Positions 29,795 to 38,217 of a stretch of 64,000 nucleotides of DNA are shown here, one piece after another. The DNA comes from Rheinheimera sp. EpRS3 (GTDB taxonomy: Bacteria; Pseudomonadota; Gammaproteobacteria; Enterobacterales; Alteromonadaceae). The translations under genes were made by a program, and so were the position numbers. The DNA is taken from assembly GCF_001513785.1 (NCBI RefSeq), contig NZ_LNQS01000013.1, positions 16,455 to 80,454 on the forward strand. The letters are read 5' to 3'. Position 1 is the stretch's first letter. Every line of letters begins with the position of its first letter. Below the pieces are notes generated by a model, which saw nothing but the letters and a program-made list of their open reading frames with translations, searched no databases and was not told the DNA's origin.

Positions 29795-30769
29795 ATGAAA
29801 CAGACAATACTGACAAGTGCAGTACTGGCATCGTTGTCGCTACTGGTCGCGTGCGGCAGCGACTCAGATGATGATGATTTACAGCCACAGATGACCCGCT
29901 TTAGTTTGGCAGTAAGCGATGCACCGGTAAATGAAGCTAAAGTCGTTATGCTGTGTTTTAGTGAAATTGAGTTAACCGGCAATGGCGTAGGCAATCAGAG
30001 TTTTACGGTAGGAGATGATGATGCGGCGGCAGAGGCGAATGATGAATGCCGTGACGCACAGGGCACTATTATTCCTAATACCCGCGGGGTAGATTTACTG
30101 CTGCTGGATGGGGCTAAGTCTGAAGCGCTGTTAACCGATGCGGATATTGAGGCTGGCAATTATGGCCAACTACGGCTGGAAATTGCCCCCGGCAGTTATG
30201 TAGAGCTGGAAGATGGCATGCGTGAGCCGTTACAGGTGCCGTCAAATGAATTAAAGCTGGGCAGTTTAACGCTGGTTGAGGGCGGGAACGCTAATTACAC
30301 ACTGGAGTTTGATTTACGTAAGGCACTGATTAACCCGCCGGGGCAAAATGCTTACTTAATGAAACCAACCGGCTTGCGCCTGGTTAATAACACTGAAGTT
30401 GGCCATTTAACCGGCCAGGTAGCTGAGGGGGTGCTGATCAATAATAATTGCGCTGTGGCCCCTTCGGATGCCTCTGTGCCGGTAGCTGCGGTGTATTTGT
30501 ATCAGGGCGCAGATCGGCCGCTGGATGAGTTAGCGGATAACGGCGGCGATAATACCTATCAGCCTTATGCCAGTACTAACGTGTACTTTGATGGTGTAAG
30601 TGAATACCACTACAGTATTGGCTTTATTCAGGCCGATAATTACACCGTAGCGCTAAGCTGTGATGTAGACGACAACCCTGAAGCGGCCGACGATATCGGC
30701 TTTTTGCAGGCGAAAAATGTTGTAGTAAGCCCTACAGCAACACCGGTTGAAGTGGACTTTATGGATTAA
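29795..30769 (+). CDS. DUF4382 lipoprotein
   Basis: A 324-residue lipoprotein: signal with lipobox LLVAC, then an acidic linker (SDSDDDD) and a DUF4382 domain (TRFSLAVSDAPVNEAKVVMLCFSEIEL is the typical opening; VDLLLLDGAKSEALL and AGNYGQLRLEI follow). It is expected to be surface or periplasm-exposed and to adopt a beta-sandwich; no catalytic role is known. GGAGG eight bases before the ATG at 29795 fixes the start; the ATG at 29780 is rejected. Confidence 0.85.
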   Translation: MKQTILTSAVLASLSLLVACGSDSDDDDLQPQMTRFSLAVSDAPVNEAKVVMLCFSEIELTGNGVGNQSFTVGDDDAAAEANDECRDAQGTIIPNTRGVDLLLLDGAKSEALLTDADIEAGNYGQLRLEIAPGSYVELEDGMREPLQVPSNELKLGSLTLVEGGNANYTLEFDLRKALINPPGQNAYLMKPTGLRLVNNTEVGHLTGQVAEGVLINNNCAVAPSDASVPVAAVYLYQGADRPLDELADNGGDNTYQPYASTNVYFDGVSEYHYSIGFIQADNYTVALSCDVDDNPEAADDIGFLQAKNVVVSPTATPVEVDFMD

Positions 30770-30872
30770 ACACCCCATCAGCTTATTGAATGGCCGCTAT
30801 TACTGCGGCCAGCTATCAACTTTTACGCTTTCTTGCTAGCATAGCCGTCTTTACGTCTTCAGGTGTGGCGCT

Positions 30873-31745
30873 GTGCTGTGGATCCCTTTTACCTTGCTGG
30901 CTGCATTTATGCAGGCCTGGCGCAATGCGTTTCAAAAACAACTAAGTAAAGACGTTAGCGTAGCCGGTGTTACGCTGGCGCGTTTTATCTGGGCTTCGCC
31001 TATAGCGGCGCTTTATTTATACCTGTTATATCAGTCGCAACCGGTGGCTATGCCGGTATTTAGCGGCCATTTTGCCGGTTTTATTGTTGCCGCTTCTCTG
31101 GCACAAATACTGGCTACAGCCCTTATGGTAAAACTGTTTAAGTTAAGAAACTACGCCATAGGTGCCGGCCTGGCAAAAAGTGAAGCCGTGTTGGCGGCGG
31201 TGCTGGGCGTAATGTTTTTTAGTGAGTCGTTAACCGCACTGGGCTGGTTTGGCGTGGCTTTAGGCGGTTGTGCGGTATTTTTACTCAGTGGTGCCAGTTT
31301 ACGCCAGTTATCCGTGCCGGTGTTGTTGCTGGGCCTTGGCAGCGGTTTAGCGTTTGCGCTGACATCCTTGTGGGTACGCCAGGCCAGTTTGGTGCTGGGC
31401 TTGCCATTTCCCTATGGTGCTGCCTGGGTATTGCTGCTGGTTATCATGCTGCAAACGCTGTTGCTGCTGCTGTGGTTAACGTTAAAAGACCGGCCCACGT
31501 TAACAGCTTTATGGCAGCGACCGAAACTAACCATACTGATTAGCCTATGCAGTTGCGTCGGCTCTGTAGGTTGGTTTACCGCCATGAGCCTGGAATCGGT
31601 GGCACTGGTAAAAACACTGGGGCAGGTTGAAGTGCTGTTTATGCTACTGATTTCTGCTTTTGTATTTAAAGAAAAACTGCAAAAAGCTGATCATTGGGGC
31701 TTGGCACTGATAGTGCTGGCCGCTATTGCGGTAATGTGGGCCTGA
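30873..31745 (+). CDS. EamA-family (DMT) transporter
   Basis: A 290-residue membrane protein with ten predicted helices in two EamA halves (PFTLLAAFMQAWRNAFQKQL at the N-terminus, LVKTLGQVEVLFMLLISAFVFKEKL in the second half, the usual conserved helix). GTG start at 30873. Substrate unknown. A GC-rich hairpin overlaps its stop codon and ends both it and the convergent aminopeptidase gene. Confidence 0.86.
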   Translation: MLWIPFTLLAAFMQAWRNAFQKQLSKDVSVAGVTLARFIWASPIAALYLYLLYQSQPVAMPVFSGHFAGFIVAASLAQILATALMVKLFKLRNYAIGAGLAKSEAVLAAVLGVMFFSESLTALGWFGVALGGCAVFLLSGASLRQLSVPVLLLGLGSGLAFALTSLWVRQASLVLGLPFPYGAAWVLLLVIMLQTLLLLLWLTLKDRPTLTALWQRPKLTILISLCSCVGSVGWFTAMSLESVALVKTLGQVEVLFMLLISAFVFKEKLQKADHWGLALIVLAAIAVMWA

Positions 31746-31764
31746 GGCAAACGCCTCAGGCTGT
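31741..31764. terminator. Hairpin between convergent genes
   Basis: CCTGAGGC (31741-31748) and GCCTCAGG (31753-31760) with loop AAAC, followed by CTGTTGTGTT. The T run is weak. The stop codon of the upstream gene is in the left arm. Confidence 0.6.
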
Positions 31765-31772
31765 TGTGTTAT

Positions 31773-33287
31773 TTATGGCTGGGTTAGCGCCCATTGGGTT
31801 AGCAGTTGTACGCCGTAACCGGTTGCCCCTTCAGGGGTAATACCGCTGTTGCTACTGGCCAGGGCATTACCGGCAATATCAATATGTGCCCAGGGCGTGC
31901 TGCCAACAAACTGCTGTAAAAATAGCGCTGCGGTTGAGGCACCGGCACTGCGGCCGGTATTGCGCAGGTCAGCAATACGGCTTTTTAGCTCTGGCAGCAT
32001 GTCGTCGGTAAGGGGTAAGCGCCACAGTTTCTCGTTAACCTGCTCGCCGGCCTGTTGTAATTGCGTCACCAGATTATCGTTTTTGCTAAATACACCGGCA
32101 TAATAAGCCCCCAGTGCAGTAACTTTAGCGCCGGTCAGGGTAGCAATATCTACCATAGCACGTGGCTTATAGTGTTTTTCAGCGTACCAGAGCGCATCGG
32201 CCACGACCATACGGCCTTCAGCATCGGTGTTAATCACTTCAACACTAAGGCCGGCAGCCGTATTAACCACATCACCCGGCAGGTAGGCGCGGTCAGAAAT
32301 CATATTTTCTGCCAGTGCCATTACCGCCACCACATTTACCGGCGCTTTTTGTTCAGCTAAAGCGGCAATAGTGCCCAGTGCTGCAGCGGCACCGGCCATA
32401 TCGCTGGTCATACGGATAATAGAATCTGCCTGGGTTTTCAGGTTATAACCGCCGGTGTCAAAGGTAATACCTTTACCGATAATCGCCAGTGGTGCCTGCT
32501 GGCTGCCTTGCCAGTGGGCAATAACCAACCTTGGTGGGCGGGCACTGCCGCGGCCAACGGCTAAAATGGCGCCCATATTGTTTTTTTGCAGCGCGTTTTC
32601 ATCGAAAATGGTAACTTTTACGCCCAGTTTTTTCAGCTCATTGGCTTTATCAGCAAAATTAGCCGGTGACAGCCCCATAGCCGGCTCGTTAGTGAGATCC
32701 CGCGCCAGAGTTACACCATTGGCAACGGCAGTTAACTGGGCGTGACGGCGCTGTGCTTCGCTGGCATTGGCGACAACAAAGTTTAGTTGCTGGCTTTGGG
32801 GATCCGCTTTGGCATCAGCAGGTTTAGCTTTGTAGCGCGTAAAGGTATAAGCACTTAAGGTTGCGCCAAAAGCCAGTTGTGCTGCCAGTTCAGTATCAGC
32901 CAGGCTGCTGTTAATCTGGCTGGCATCAATAACGACATTTTTTGCCGCCGATTTAGCCAGCAAGCGGGCAAGATCAGCACCAGAGCTTGCCGCATGGGTC
33001 ATGCTGTGTTCTGCCGCATTGCCAACGCCCAGCACGACTACGCGCTTATAGCTGTCGTATGGTGCGCCAGGGCTTAGCCATTGCAGGCTCTGGCCGGTTT
33101 TACCGCTGAAATTTTCGCTGCTGGCCAGTTGCTTCAGAGCATCCTGCTGTAATGGCGCATTGCTGGCGCCAAGTATTATTAATGTATCAGCAGCGGTACT
33201 AGCCTGCTCGGTAAAGCGGATATCAAAGCCGCTGGCGTAAGTGGTGCTGCTTAACAGCAACAATGCTGCGGTAATTATTCGGCGCAT
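31773..33287 (-). CDS. Exported M17 leucyl aminopeptidase family protein
   Basis: A 504-residue M17 metallopeptidase with an added signal peptide (cleavage near residue 18, TYASG), so it should act in the periplasm, unlike cytosolic PepA. The metal and catalytic motifs are intact: IGKGITFDTGGYNLK (Lys and Asp ligands), MTSDMAGAAAAL, and NTDAEGRMVVADAL (two metal-binding residues plus the catalytic Arg). The N-terminal macro-like domain is more divergent. AGGACC before ATG 33287 supports the start; the frame continues 33 codons upstream without a ribosome site. It probably trims N-terminal residues of imported peptides. Confidence 0.9.
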   Translation of the reverse strand: MRRIITAALLLLSSTTYASGFDIRFTEQASTAADTLIILGASNAPLQQDALKQLASSENFSGKTGQSLQWLSPGAPYDSYKRVVVLGVGNAAEHSMTHAASSGADLARLLAKSAAKNVVIDASQINSSLADTELAAQLAFGATLSAYTFTRYKAKPADAKADPQSQQLNFVVANASEAQRRHAQLTAVANGVTLARDLTNEPAMGLSPANFADKANELKKLGVKVTIFDENALQKNNMGAILAVGRGSARPPRLVIAHWQGSQQAPLAIIGKGITFDTGGYNLKTQADSIIRMTSDMAGAAAALGTIAALAEQKAPVNVVAVMALAENMISDRAYLPGDVVNTAAGLSVEVINTDAEGRMVVADALWYAEKHYKPRAMVDIATLTGAKVTALGAYYAGVFSKNDNLVTQLQQAGEQVNEKLWRLPLTDDMLPELKSRIADLRNTGRSAGASTAALFLQQFVGSTPWAHIDIAGNALASSNSGITPEGATGYGVQLLTQWALTQP

Positions 33288-33454
33288 ATTATAGGGTCCT
33301 TGTGTGGTTTTTTTAGTATTGTCTGGAGCAAATTCAGCTGATGCAACGGTAATGCGATAGGCTGTTCGCAGTATGTTATAAAACAATTGGTTGTCGGCAC
33401 TGGTGAATTTTGATTAACTCAGTAAAATAGTTCGCTCTTTGAGCCTCATACGTA

Positions 33455-34594
33455 GTGATCCCTGTGTCAGACCAAGATTTATATGCCGATATCCGGCCGT
33501 ACAATGATGATGAAGTCGCGCCGGCAATAGCCCGTTTAATTGCCGATGACGAGTTTATTCAGGCTATTTTGCATTACCGCTTTCCGCATTTATCCGGCCC
33601 GTTCGGTTGGTTGCTGTCGCCTATGGTGAAATTTGCCTTAAAACGGCGCTGGGCCAAATTAAACAGTGTGCATGCTGTGCAAAAGCAGGTTGCCAGTTTT
33701 ATGGACCGGATGATAGACAACACCACCAATAAAATTACTGTTTCGGGTTTAGAAAACCTGACTGCCGGCCAGGCTTACCTGTTTGTGTCTAATCACCGGG
33801 ATATCGCCATGGATCCGGCATTGGTAAATTGGTGTTTGCACCATAACGGCTTTGATACCGTGCGCATTGCTATTGGCGACAACCTGCTGCGCAAAGCCTG
33901 TGCTACCGAGCTGATGAAGCTAAATAAAAGTTTTATTGTTAAACGTGGTGCCAAAGGCCCACGCGAAATGCTGAAAAACTTCTCGCAGTTATCGGCCTAT
34001 ATTAAGCATTCGCTGCAACAACAGCAGTCGGTATGGATTGCACAAAAAGAAGGCCGCGCCAAAGACGGCAATGATGAAACCGATCCGGCTATTCTGAAAA
34101 TGTTTTATATGGAAGGCAAAAAACGCGGCGAAGATTTTGCCACTTATATGGCCGGTTTAAACATTGTGCCGGTGTGTTTGTCGTACGAATACGACCCCTG
34201 TGATATCGATAAAATAAACGAGTTGTGGCAAAAGCACACCGAGGGCTCGTACCAAAAAGGCGAGTTTGAAGATATCGACAGCATTATTAAAGGCATAGTC
34301 GGTTATAAAGGCCGGGTGCATGTGGCTTTTGGCAAACCCTTAACTAGTGTGCCGGCCGAGCCGGAGCAACTGGCCGCCGTAATTGACCAGCAAATCTGGC
34401 AGCAGTACCGCTTGTTTCCGGTAAATTATCTGGCAGCAGGCCAGCAACACGCTTCAGTAGATGAGGCTGTTATCGAGCTGTGGCAGCAGCGCTTACAAAC
34501 CCTGCCTGCAGGGGCTGCCCCGATGCTAAGTGCACTTTATGCCGCGCCGCTGATTAAGCAACAACTACAACAGCAAACGGAACACAGCGCTTGA
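33455..34594 (+). CDS. PlsC-like acyltransferase
   Basis: A 379-residue glycerolipid acyltransferase-type protein. The acceptor motif reads NHRDIAMD (residues about 113-120): this is HX5D rather than the canonical HX4D, as in a subgroup with NHRDIxLD that I recall. A downstream WIAQKEGRAKDG matches the EGTR-like motif of the family, and NIVPVCLSYEYDP the proline motif. There is no signal peptide and no obvious membrane helix, so it is likely a peripheral membrane enzyme. GTG at 33455 or at 33464. It overlaps the next gene by four bases (TTGA), so they are co-translated. Confidence 0.82.
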   Translation: MIPVSDQDLYADIRPYNDDEVAPAIARLIADDEFIQAILHYRFPHLSGPFGWLLSPMVKFALKRRWAKLNSVHAVQKQVASFMDRMIDNTTNKITVSGLENLTAGQAYLFVSNHRDIAMDPALVNWCLHHNGFDTVRIAIGDNLLRKACATELMKLNKSFIVKRGAKGPREMLKNFSQLSAYIKHSLQQQQSVWIAQKEGRAKDGNDETDPAILKMFYMEGKKRGEDFATYMAGLNIVPVCLSYEYDPCDIDKINELWQKHTEGSYQKGEFEDIDSIIKGIVGYKGRVHVAFGKPLTSVPAEPEQLAAVIDQQIWQQYRLFPVNYLAAGQQHASVDEAVIELWQQRLQTLPAGAAPMLSALYAAPLIKQQLQQQTEHSA

Positions 34595-35466
34595 GTTATC
34601 TGGTTGGGGTAACCCTGTTATGGGCGTTTTCTTTTAGCCTGATCGGGGTATATCTGGCCGGACAGGTCGATGCTTACTTTGCTGTTTTGCTGCGGGTAGT
34701 ACTCGCCTTGCTGGTGTTTATACCCTTTATGCGCCGGTTACCCTGGCAACTGGCCTGCAAATTGTCAGCCCTGGGCGCTGTGCAGCTTGGGCTGATGTAC
34801 TTGTTTTATTATCAGTCATTTATATTGTTAACTGTGCCGGAAGTATTAATTTTTACTATTTTTACGCCGGTATACATCACCTTACTTTACGATGCGCTGC
34901 AACGCCGTTTTCAGTATCGCTTTTTGCTGGCAGCGTTACTGGCTGTTATTGCGGCAGCGCTAATGCGCTATAAAGGCTTAACTGAGGAGTACTGGCTCGG
35001 TTTCGCCGTAGTGCAGGGCGCGAATCTATGCTTTGCCATCGGCCAGGTAGGTTACAAAGTGCTGCTGGCCAGGCAGCCGGTTAAGTTGGTACAGCATCAG
35101 GTCTTTGGCTGGTTTTATCTGGGAGCACTTATAGTAGTGCTACCGGCCTGGTTGTTACTGGGCACTGCGCAGTATCCACAGCATAACACTCAATGGGCAG
35201 TGTTACTGTGGCTTGGTCTGGTGGCATCCGGTTGTGGTTATTACTGGTGGAATAAAGGCGCTACGCTGGTAAGCAGCGGTATGCTGGCAGTAATGAATAA
35301 TATGCTGATCCCCGCCGGTTTGCTGGTGAATATTTTACTGTGGAACCGCAATGAAAATTTACTGACCCTGGCGGCAGGCTCGGTGTTATTAGTACTATCC
35401 TGTATGTTGTGTAAGCCTGTACGCAGCGCAGTTAAACCTGGAGTGGCAGATGGCCAGACAAATTAG
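34591..35466 (+). CDS. EamA-family (DMT) transporter
   Basis: A 291-residue DMT protein with ten predicted helices (LVGVTLLWAFSFSLIGVYLAG first; SCGYYWWNKGATLVSSG-like second half). Its TTG start overlaps the acyltransferase stop as TTGA, implying translational coupling. It resembles carboxylate/amino-acid/amine exporters of the YdcZ/EamA type; substrate unknown. Its end overlaps the next small gene by 17 bases. Confidence 0.84.
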   Translation: MSYLVGVTLLWAFSFSLIGVYLAGQVDAYFAVLLRVVLALLVFIPFMRRLPWQLACKLSALGAVQLGLMYLFYYQSFILLTVPEVLIFTIFTPVYITLLYDALQRRFQYRFLLAALLAVIAAALMRYKGLTEEYWLGFAVVQGANLCFAIGQVGYKVLLARQPVKLVQHQVFGWFYLGALIVVLPAWLLLGTAQYPQHNTQWAVLLWLGLVASGCGYYWWNKGATLVSSGMLAVMNNMLIPAGLLVNILLWNRNENLLTLAAGSVLLVLSCMLCKPVRSAVKPGVADGQTN

Positions 35467-35695
35467 TTATACCTTTAACAAGCAGCGCAAAGTGATTAAT
35501 TTCAGTTATGACAAGCACCATGATATGTACGAAGCCGTAGCTGCCGCTGAGGGCATAGATTTAACCCGCTTTCTGGCGATGGAGCAGCAAGTGGCAATGA
35601 CCGCCAAGCGTGGCGCAGCAGTAAAAAACTACCGGCAACAAGAGTTTGCCCGTATGGGGTTTGCTGATATCGCTTTTGTCAGAGAAGAGCAGTAG
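35450..35695 (+). CDS. Small protein of the DUF2960 family
   Basis: An 81-residue soluble protein. ARQISYTFNKQRKVINFSYDKHHDMYEAVAAAEGID matches my memory of DUF2960, a short family restricted to Vibrio, Shewanella and relatives. No function is known. It overlaps the preceding transporter gene by 17 bases, with GGAGTGGCAG before its ATG. Confidence 0.78.
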   Translation: MARQISYTFNKQRKVINFSYDKHHDMYEAVAAAEGIDLTRFLAMEQQVAMTAKRGAAVKNYRQQEFARMGFADIAFVREEQ

Positions 35696-35768
35696 GATTT
35701 GCCCTGAAGGTAGTATAAATAGGGCGCCTGTATCTGGCGCTTATTTTTTTATATTAAATTACAGGCAA

Positions 35769-35799
35769 TAAAAAAGGACACCGCGGTGTCCTTTTTTTA
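35769..35799. terminator. Strong bidirectional terminator
   Basis: AAAAAGGACACCG (35771-35783) is the complement of CGGTGTCCTTTTT (35784-35796), continuous with an A run and a T run. It ends both the DUF2960 operon and the cold-shock gene. Confidence 0.88.
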
Positions 35800-35812
35800 G
35801 CAAGTGCTTAAA

Positions 35813-36022
35813 TTACAGAACTGTAACGTTAGCAGCTTGTGGGCCTTTTTGGCCTTGTTCGATTTCGAAAGCTACGCGTTGGCCTTCGTTTAAGGTTTTG
35901 TAACCTTCAGTTTGGATTGCACGGAAGTGAACGAATGCGTCAGCGCCGCCGTTATCCTGAGTAATGAAACCGAAACCTTTATCAGCGTTGAACCACTTTA
36001 CTACACCAGTTACTTTAGCCAT
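35813..36022 (-). CDS. CspA-family cold shock protein
   Basis: A 69-residue cold-shock domain protein. RNP1 is KGFGFI and RNP2 is DAFVHF; the opening [18 protein letters not shown] is typical. It is a single-stranded nucleic-acid chaperone. TTAGGAGTCATTC precedes the ATG. The gene has a long untranslated upstream region, as expected for csp mRNAs. Confidence 0.94.
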   Translation of the reverse strand: MAKVTGVVKWFNADKGFGFITQDNGGADAFVHFRAIQTEGYKTLNEGQRVAFEIEQGQKGPQAANVTVL

Positions 36023-36281
36023 GAATGACTCCTAAAAATTTTAATAAAACTAATTGACGCTTAATTGCGCTTTTAGCCTGACTGTTACCTTACTTATGCG
36101 GCCAAACGTGCGTGAATCTTCAGGACATGACTTACAATGAAGCTGTGTAGCGAAGTTTTCATAAACATTTTGTTACATAGGTCTGCTTTACAGGCCGGGA
36201 AGCACTATAACAGGTCTGGAACGAATGTATATAGCAAAATGCAAATAAACCGTTGTCTGGTAATAAAAAAGCGTAAAAAAT
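36023..36281 (-). promoter_or_regulatory. Upstream leader region of the cold-shock gene
   Basis: About 260 bases without any gene lie between the csp start and the ald terminator. Cold-shock genes carry long structured 5' leaders; here the minus strand shows a possible -10 (TATAGT at about 36210-36215) that would give a leader of roughly 180 bases. No exact cold-box match was recognised. The rest looks AT-rich and featureless. Confidence 0.45.
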
Positions 36282-36305
36282 AAAAAAGGCCGCAAAAGCG
36301 GCCTT
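36282..36305 (-). terminator. Intrinsic terminator of ald
   Basis: On the minus strand AAGGCCGC and GCGGCCTT (36305-36286) close a TTTT loop and run into TTTTATTTTTT. Confidence 0.88.
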
Positions 36306-36331
36306 AATAAAAGTTGATTATTTATTCAGCA

Positions 36332-37450
36332 TTAAGCATTTAAAGCCGCTTTAGGTTCAACAAAGCTAAAGCCTAACGCTTCTGCAACACTTTGGTTGGT
36401 CACATGGCCGTTCATTACGTTCAGGCCGTTCAGTAAATGCTGATCATCCAGCAGTGCCTGCTTATAACCTTTATTAGCTAAACGCAGAATAAACGGCAGG
36501 GTGGCGTTATTCAGCGCAAAGGTAGAGGTGCGTGGCACAGCGCCCGGCATGTTAGCTACACAGTAGTGCACAACGTCATCCACTATATAGGTAGGTTCAG
36601 CATGGGTAGTTGGCTTAGAGGTTTCCACACAGCCGCCCTGGTCGATAGCAACATCAACAATAGCTGAGCCGGGCTTCATCCGCTTGATGTGGTCTTTGGT
36701 AACCAGTTTAGGTGCCGCAGCGCCTGGTACCAGTACACCACCGATCACTAAGTCAGCTGCCAATACTTCTTGCTCCAGCGCATCAGCCGTAGAGTAAATA
36801 GCTTTTACTGCACCGTTAAACTGGGCATTAATACGGCGCAGTACATCAACACTGCGATCCAGTACGGTAACGTCAGCACCTAAACCCAGTGCCATTTGCG
36901 CAGCGTTAGTGCCAACCATACCGCCACCGATCACAACAACTTTAGCCGGAGCAACGCCCGGTACCCCACCTAATAACATGCCGCGGCCACCGCATGATTT
37001 TTCCAGCGCGCGGGCACCGGCCTGAATTGACATCCGGCCAGCCACTTCAGACATTGGCGCTAACAGCGGTAAACCGCCGCGGTTGTCAGTAACAGTTTCA
37101 TAAGCAATACAAATCGCTTTAGATTTGATCAGATCCTGCGTTTGCGGTAAATCGGGCGCCAGGTGCAGGTAAGTAAACAGGATTTGGCCTTCGCGTAACA
37201 TAGCGCGCTCTACGGCTTGCGGCTCTTTTACTTTAACAATCATCTCGGCTTTGGCAAAAATCTCTGCTGCAGTACTCATTACTGTAGCGCCGGCAGCGGT
37301 GTAATCGTCGTCGGTAAAGCCAATGCCCATACCGGCGTTGGTTTCAATCAGCACGCTGTGCTTGTTATTTACCAGTTCACGCACACTGGCCGGAGTCATA
37401 CCGACACGGTATTCATGGTTTTTAATTTCTTTTGGTACGCCAATGATCAT
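36332..37450 (-). CDS. ald: Alanine dehydrogenase
   Basis: A 372-residue NAD-dependent L-alanine dehydrogenase (alanine to pyruvate plus ammonia). Opening [25 protein letters not shown] with the substrate Lys, YLHLAPD with the catalytic His, and the nucleotide-binding [21 protein letters not shown] are all present, as is the family's terminal [12 protein letters not shown]. It is divergently transcribed from an Lrp-type regulator, a frequent arrangement for alanine catabolism. Confidence 0.95.
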   Translation of the reverse strand: MIIGVPKEIKNHEYRVGMTPASVRELVNNKHSVLIETNAGMGIGFTDDDYTAAGATVMSTAAEIFAKAEMIVKVKEPQAVERAMLREGQILFTYLHLAPDLPQTQDLIKSKAICIAYETVTDNRGGLPLLAPMSEVAGRMSIQAGARALEKSCGGRGMLLGGVPGVAPAKVVVIGGGMVGTNAAQMALGLGADVTVLDRSVDVLRRINAQFNGAVKAIYSTADALEQEVLAADLVIGGVLVPGAAAPKLVTKDHIKRMKPGSAIVDVAIDQGGCVETSKPTTHAEPTYIVDDVVHYCVANMPGAVPRTSTFALNNATLPFILRLANKGYKQALLDDQHLLNGLNVMNGHVTNQSVAEALGFSFVEPKAALNA

Positions 37451-37598
37451 AATGTTATGCCTTTTTCTGAGGTAAATGTTGGCTTAGGTAAAATTTGTGC
37501 GCAGTATACTGCTAATTTTGTAGAATTAATGCTTGTTTTATGGCTCTGCAGTAGTGCAAAATTCTGTTTAAATTTAAAAAGCGAATTTTTTAGCTGCT

Positions 37599-38096
37599 AT
37601 GTACTCTTTAAGTAAAAGTATCAAGAAGTTAGACAGGATAGATCGCAAAATACTGCTGGAGTTACAGCGTGACGGCCGTTTAGCCAACGTAGAATTGGCG
37701 CGCAGGGTAGGGCTAAGCCCGACACCCTGCCTGGAGCGGGTGCGTAAGCTGGAAGCTGAGGGCGTGATTTTAGGTTACAGTGCGCAAATTGACCCACATA
37801 AAGTGGGCGCCGCGTTACTGGTATTTGTCGAAATTACCTTAAGTAAAACCTCACCGGAAGATTTTGACGAATTTAGCAAAGCCGTACAAAAGCTGGAGGA
37901 GATTCAGGAATGCCATCTGGTATCCGGCAGCTTCGATTTTTTGCTGAAAACACGGGTGGCCAATATGGCAGCATATCGGGAACTGTTAGGTGAAACCCTG
38001 CTCAGATTACCCAGCGTACGTGAAAGCCGCACTTATGTGGTGATGGAAGAGGTGAAACAAACCACTTTTGTTGCAATAAGTGCGATAAGCAGCTAA
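37599..38096 (+). CDS. lrp: Lrp/AsnC-type regulator, leucine-responsive protein
   Basis: A 165-residue regulator with an N-terminal winged helix-turn-helix (LDRIDRKILLELQRDGRLANVELARRVGLS shape) and a C-terminal RAM ligand-binding domain (HLVSGSFDFLLKTRV). It is very close to E. coli Lrp and keeps its neighbourhood (lrp then ftsK). It likely responds to leucine or alanine and probably regulates the divergent ald. The 148-base intergenic region holds both promoters. Confidence 0.92.
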   Translation: MYSLSKSIKKLDRIDRKILLELQRDGRLANVELARRVGLSPTPCLERVRKLEAEGVILGYSAQIDPHKVGAALLVFVEITLSKTSPEDFDEFSKAVQKLEEIQECHLVSGSFDFLLKTRVANMAAYRELLGETLLRLPSVRESRTYVVMEEVKQTTFVAISAISS

Positions 38097-38217
38097 TTCG
38101 CGGTTCAGCCGTGCTTCACGGATGCACTTTTACAGTGTCTCTGGTATCTTAGCCTGCAGTACTACACTCTGGTGCGCTTGAACAAAAAACGATGATAAAA
38201 AAGGTAGGGCCTCTCAT

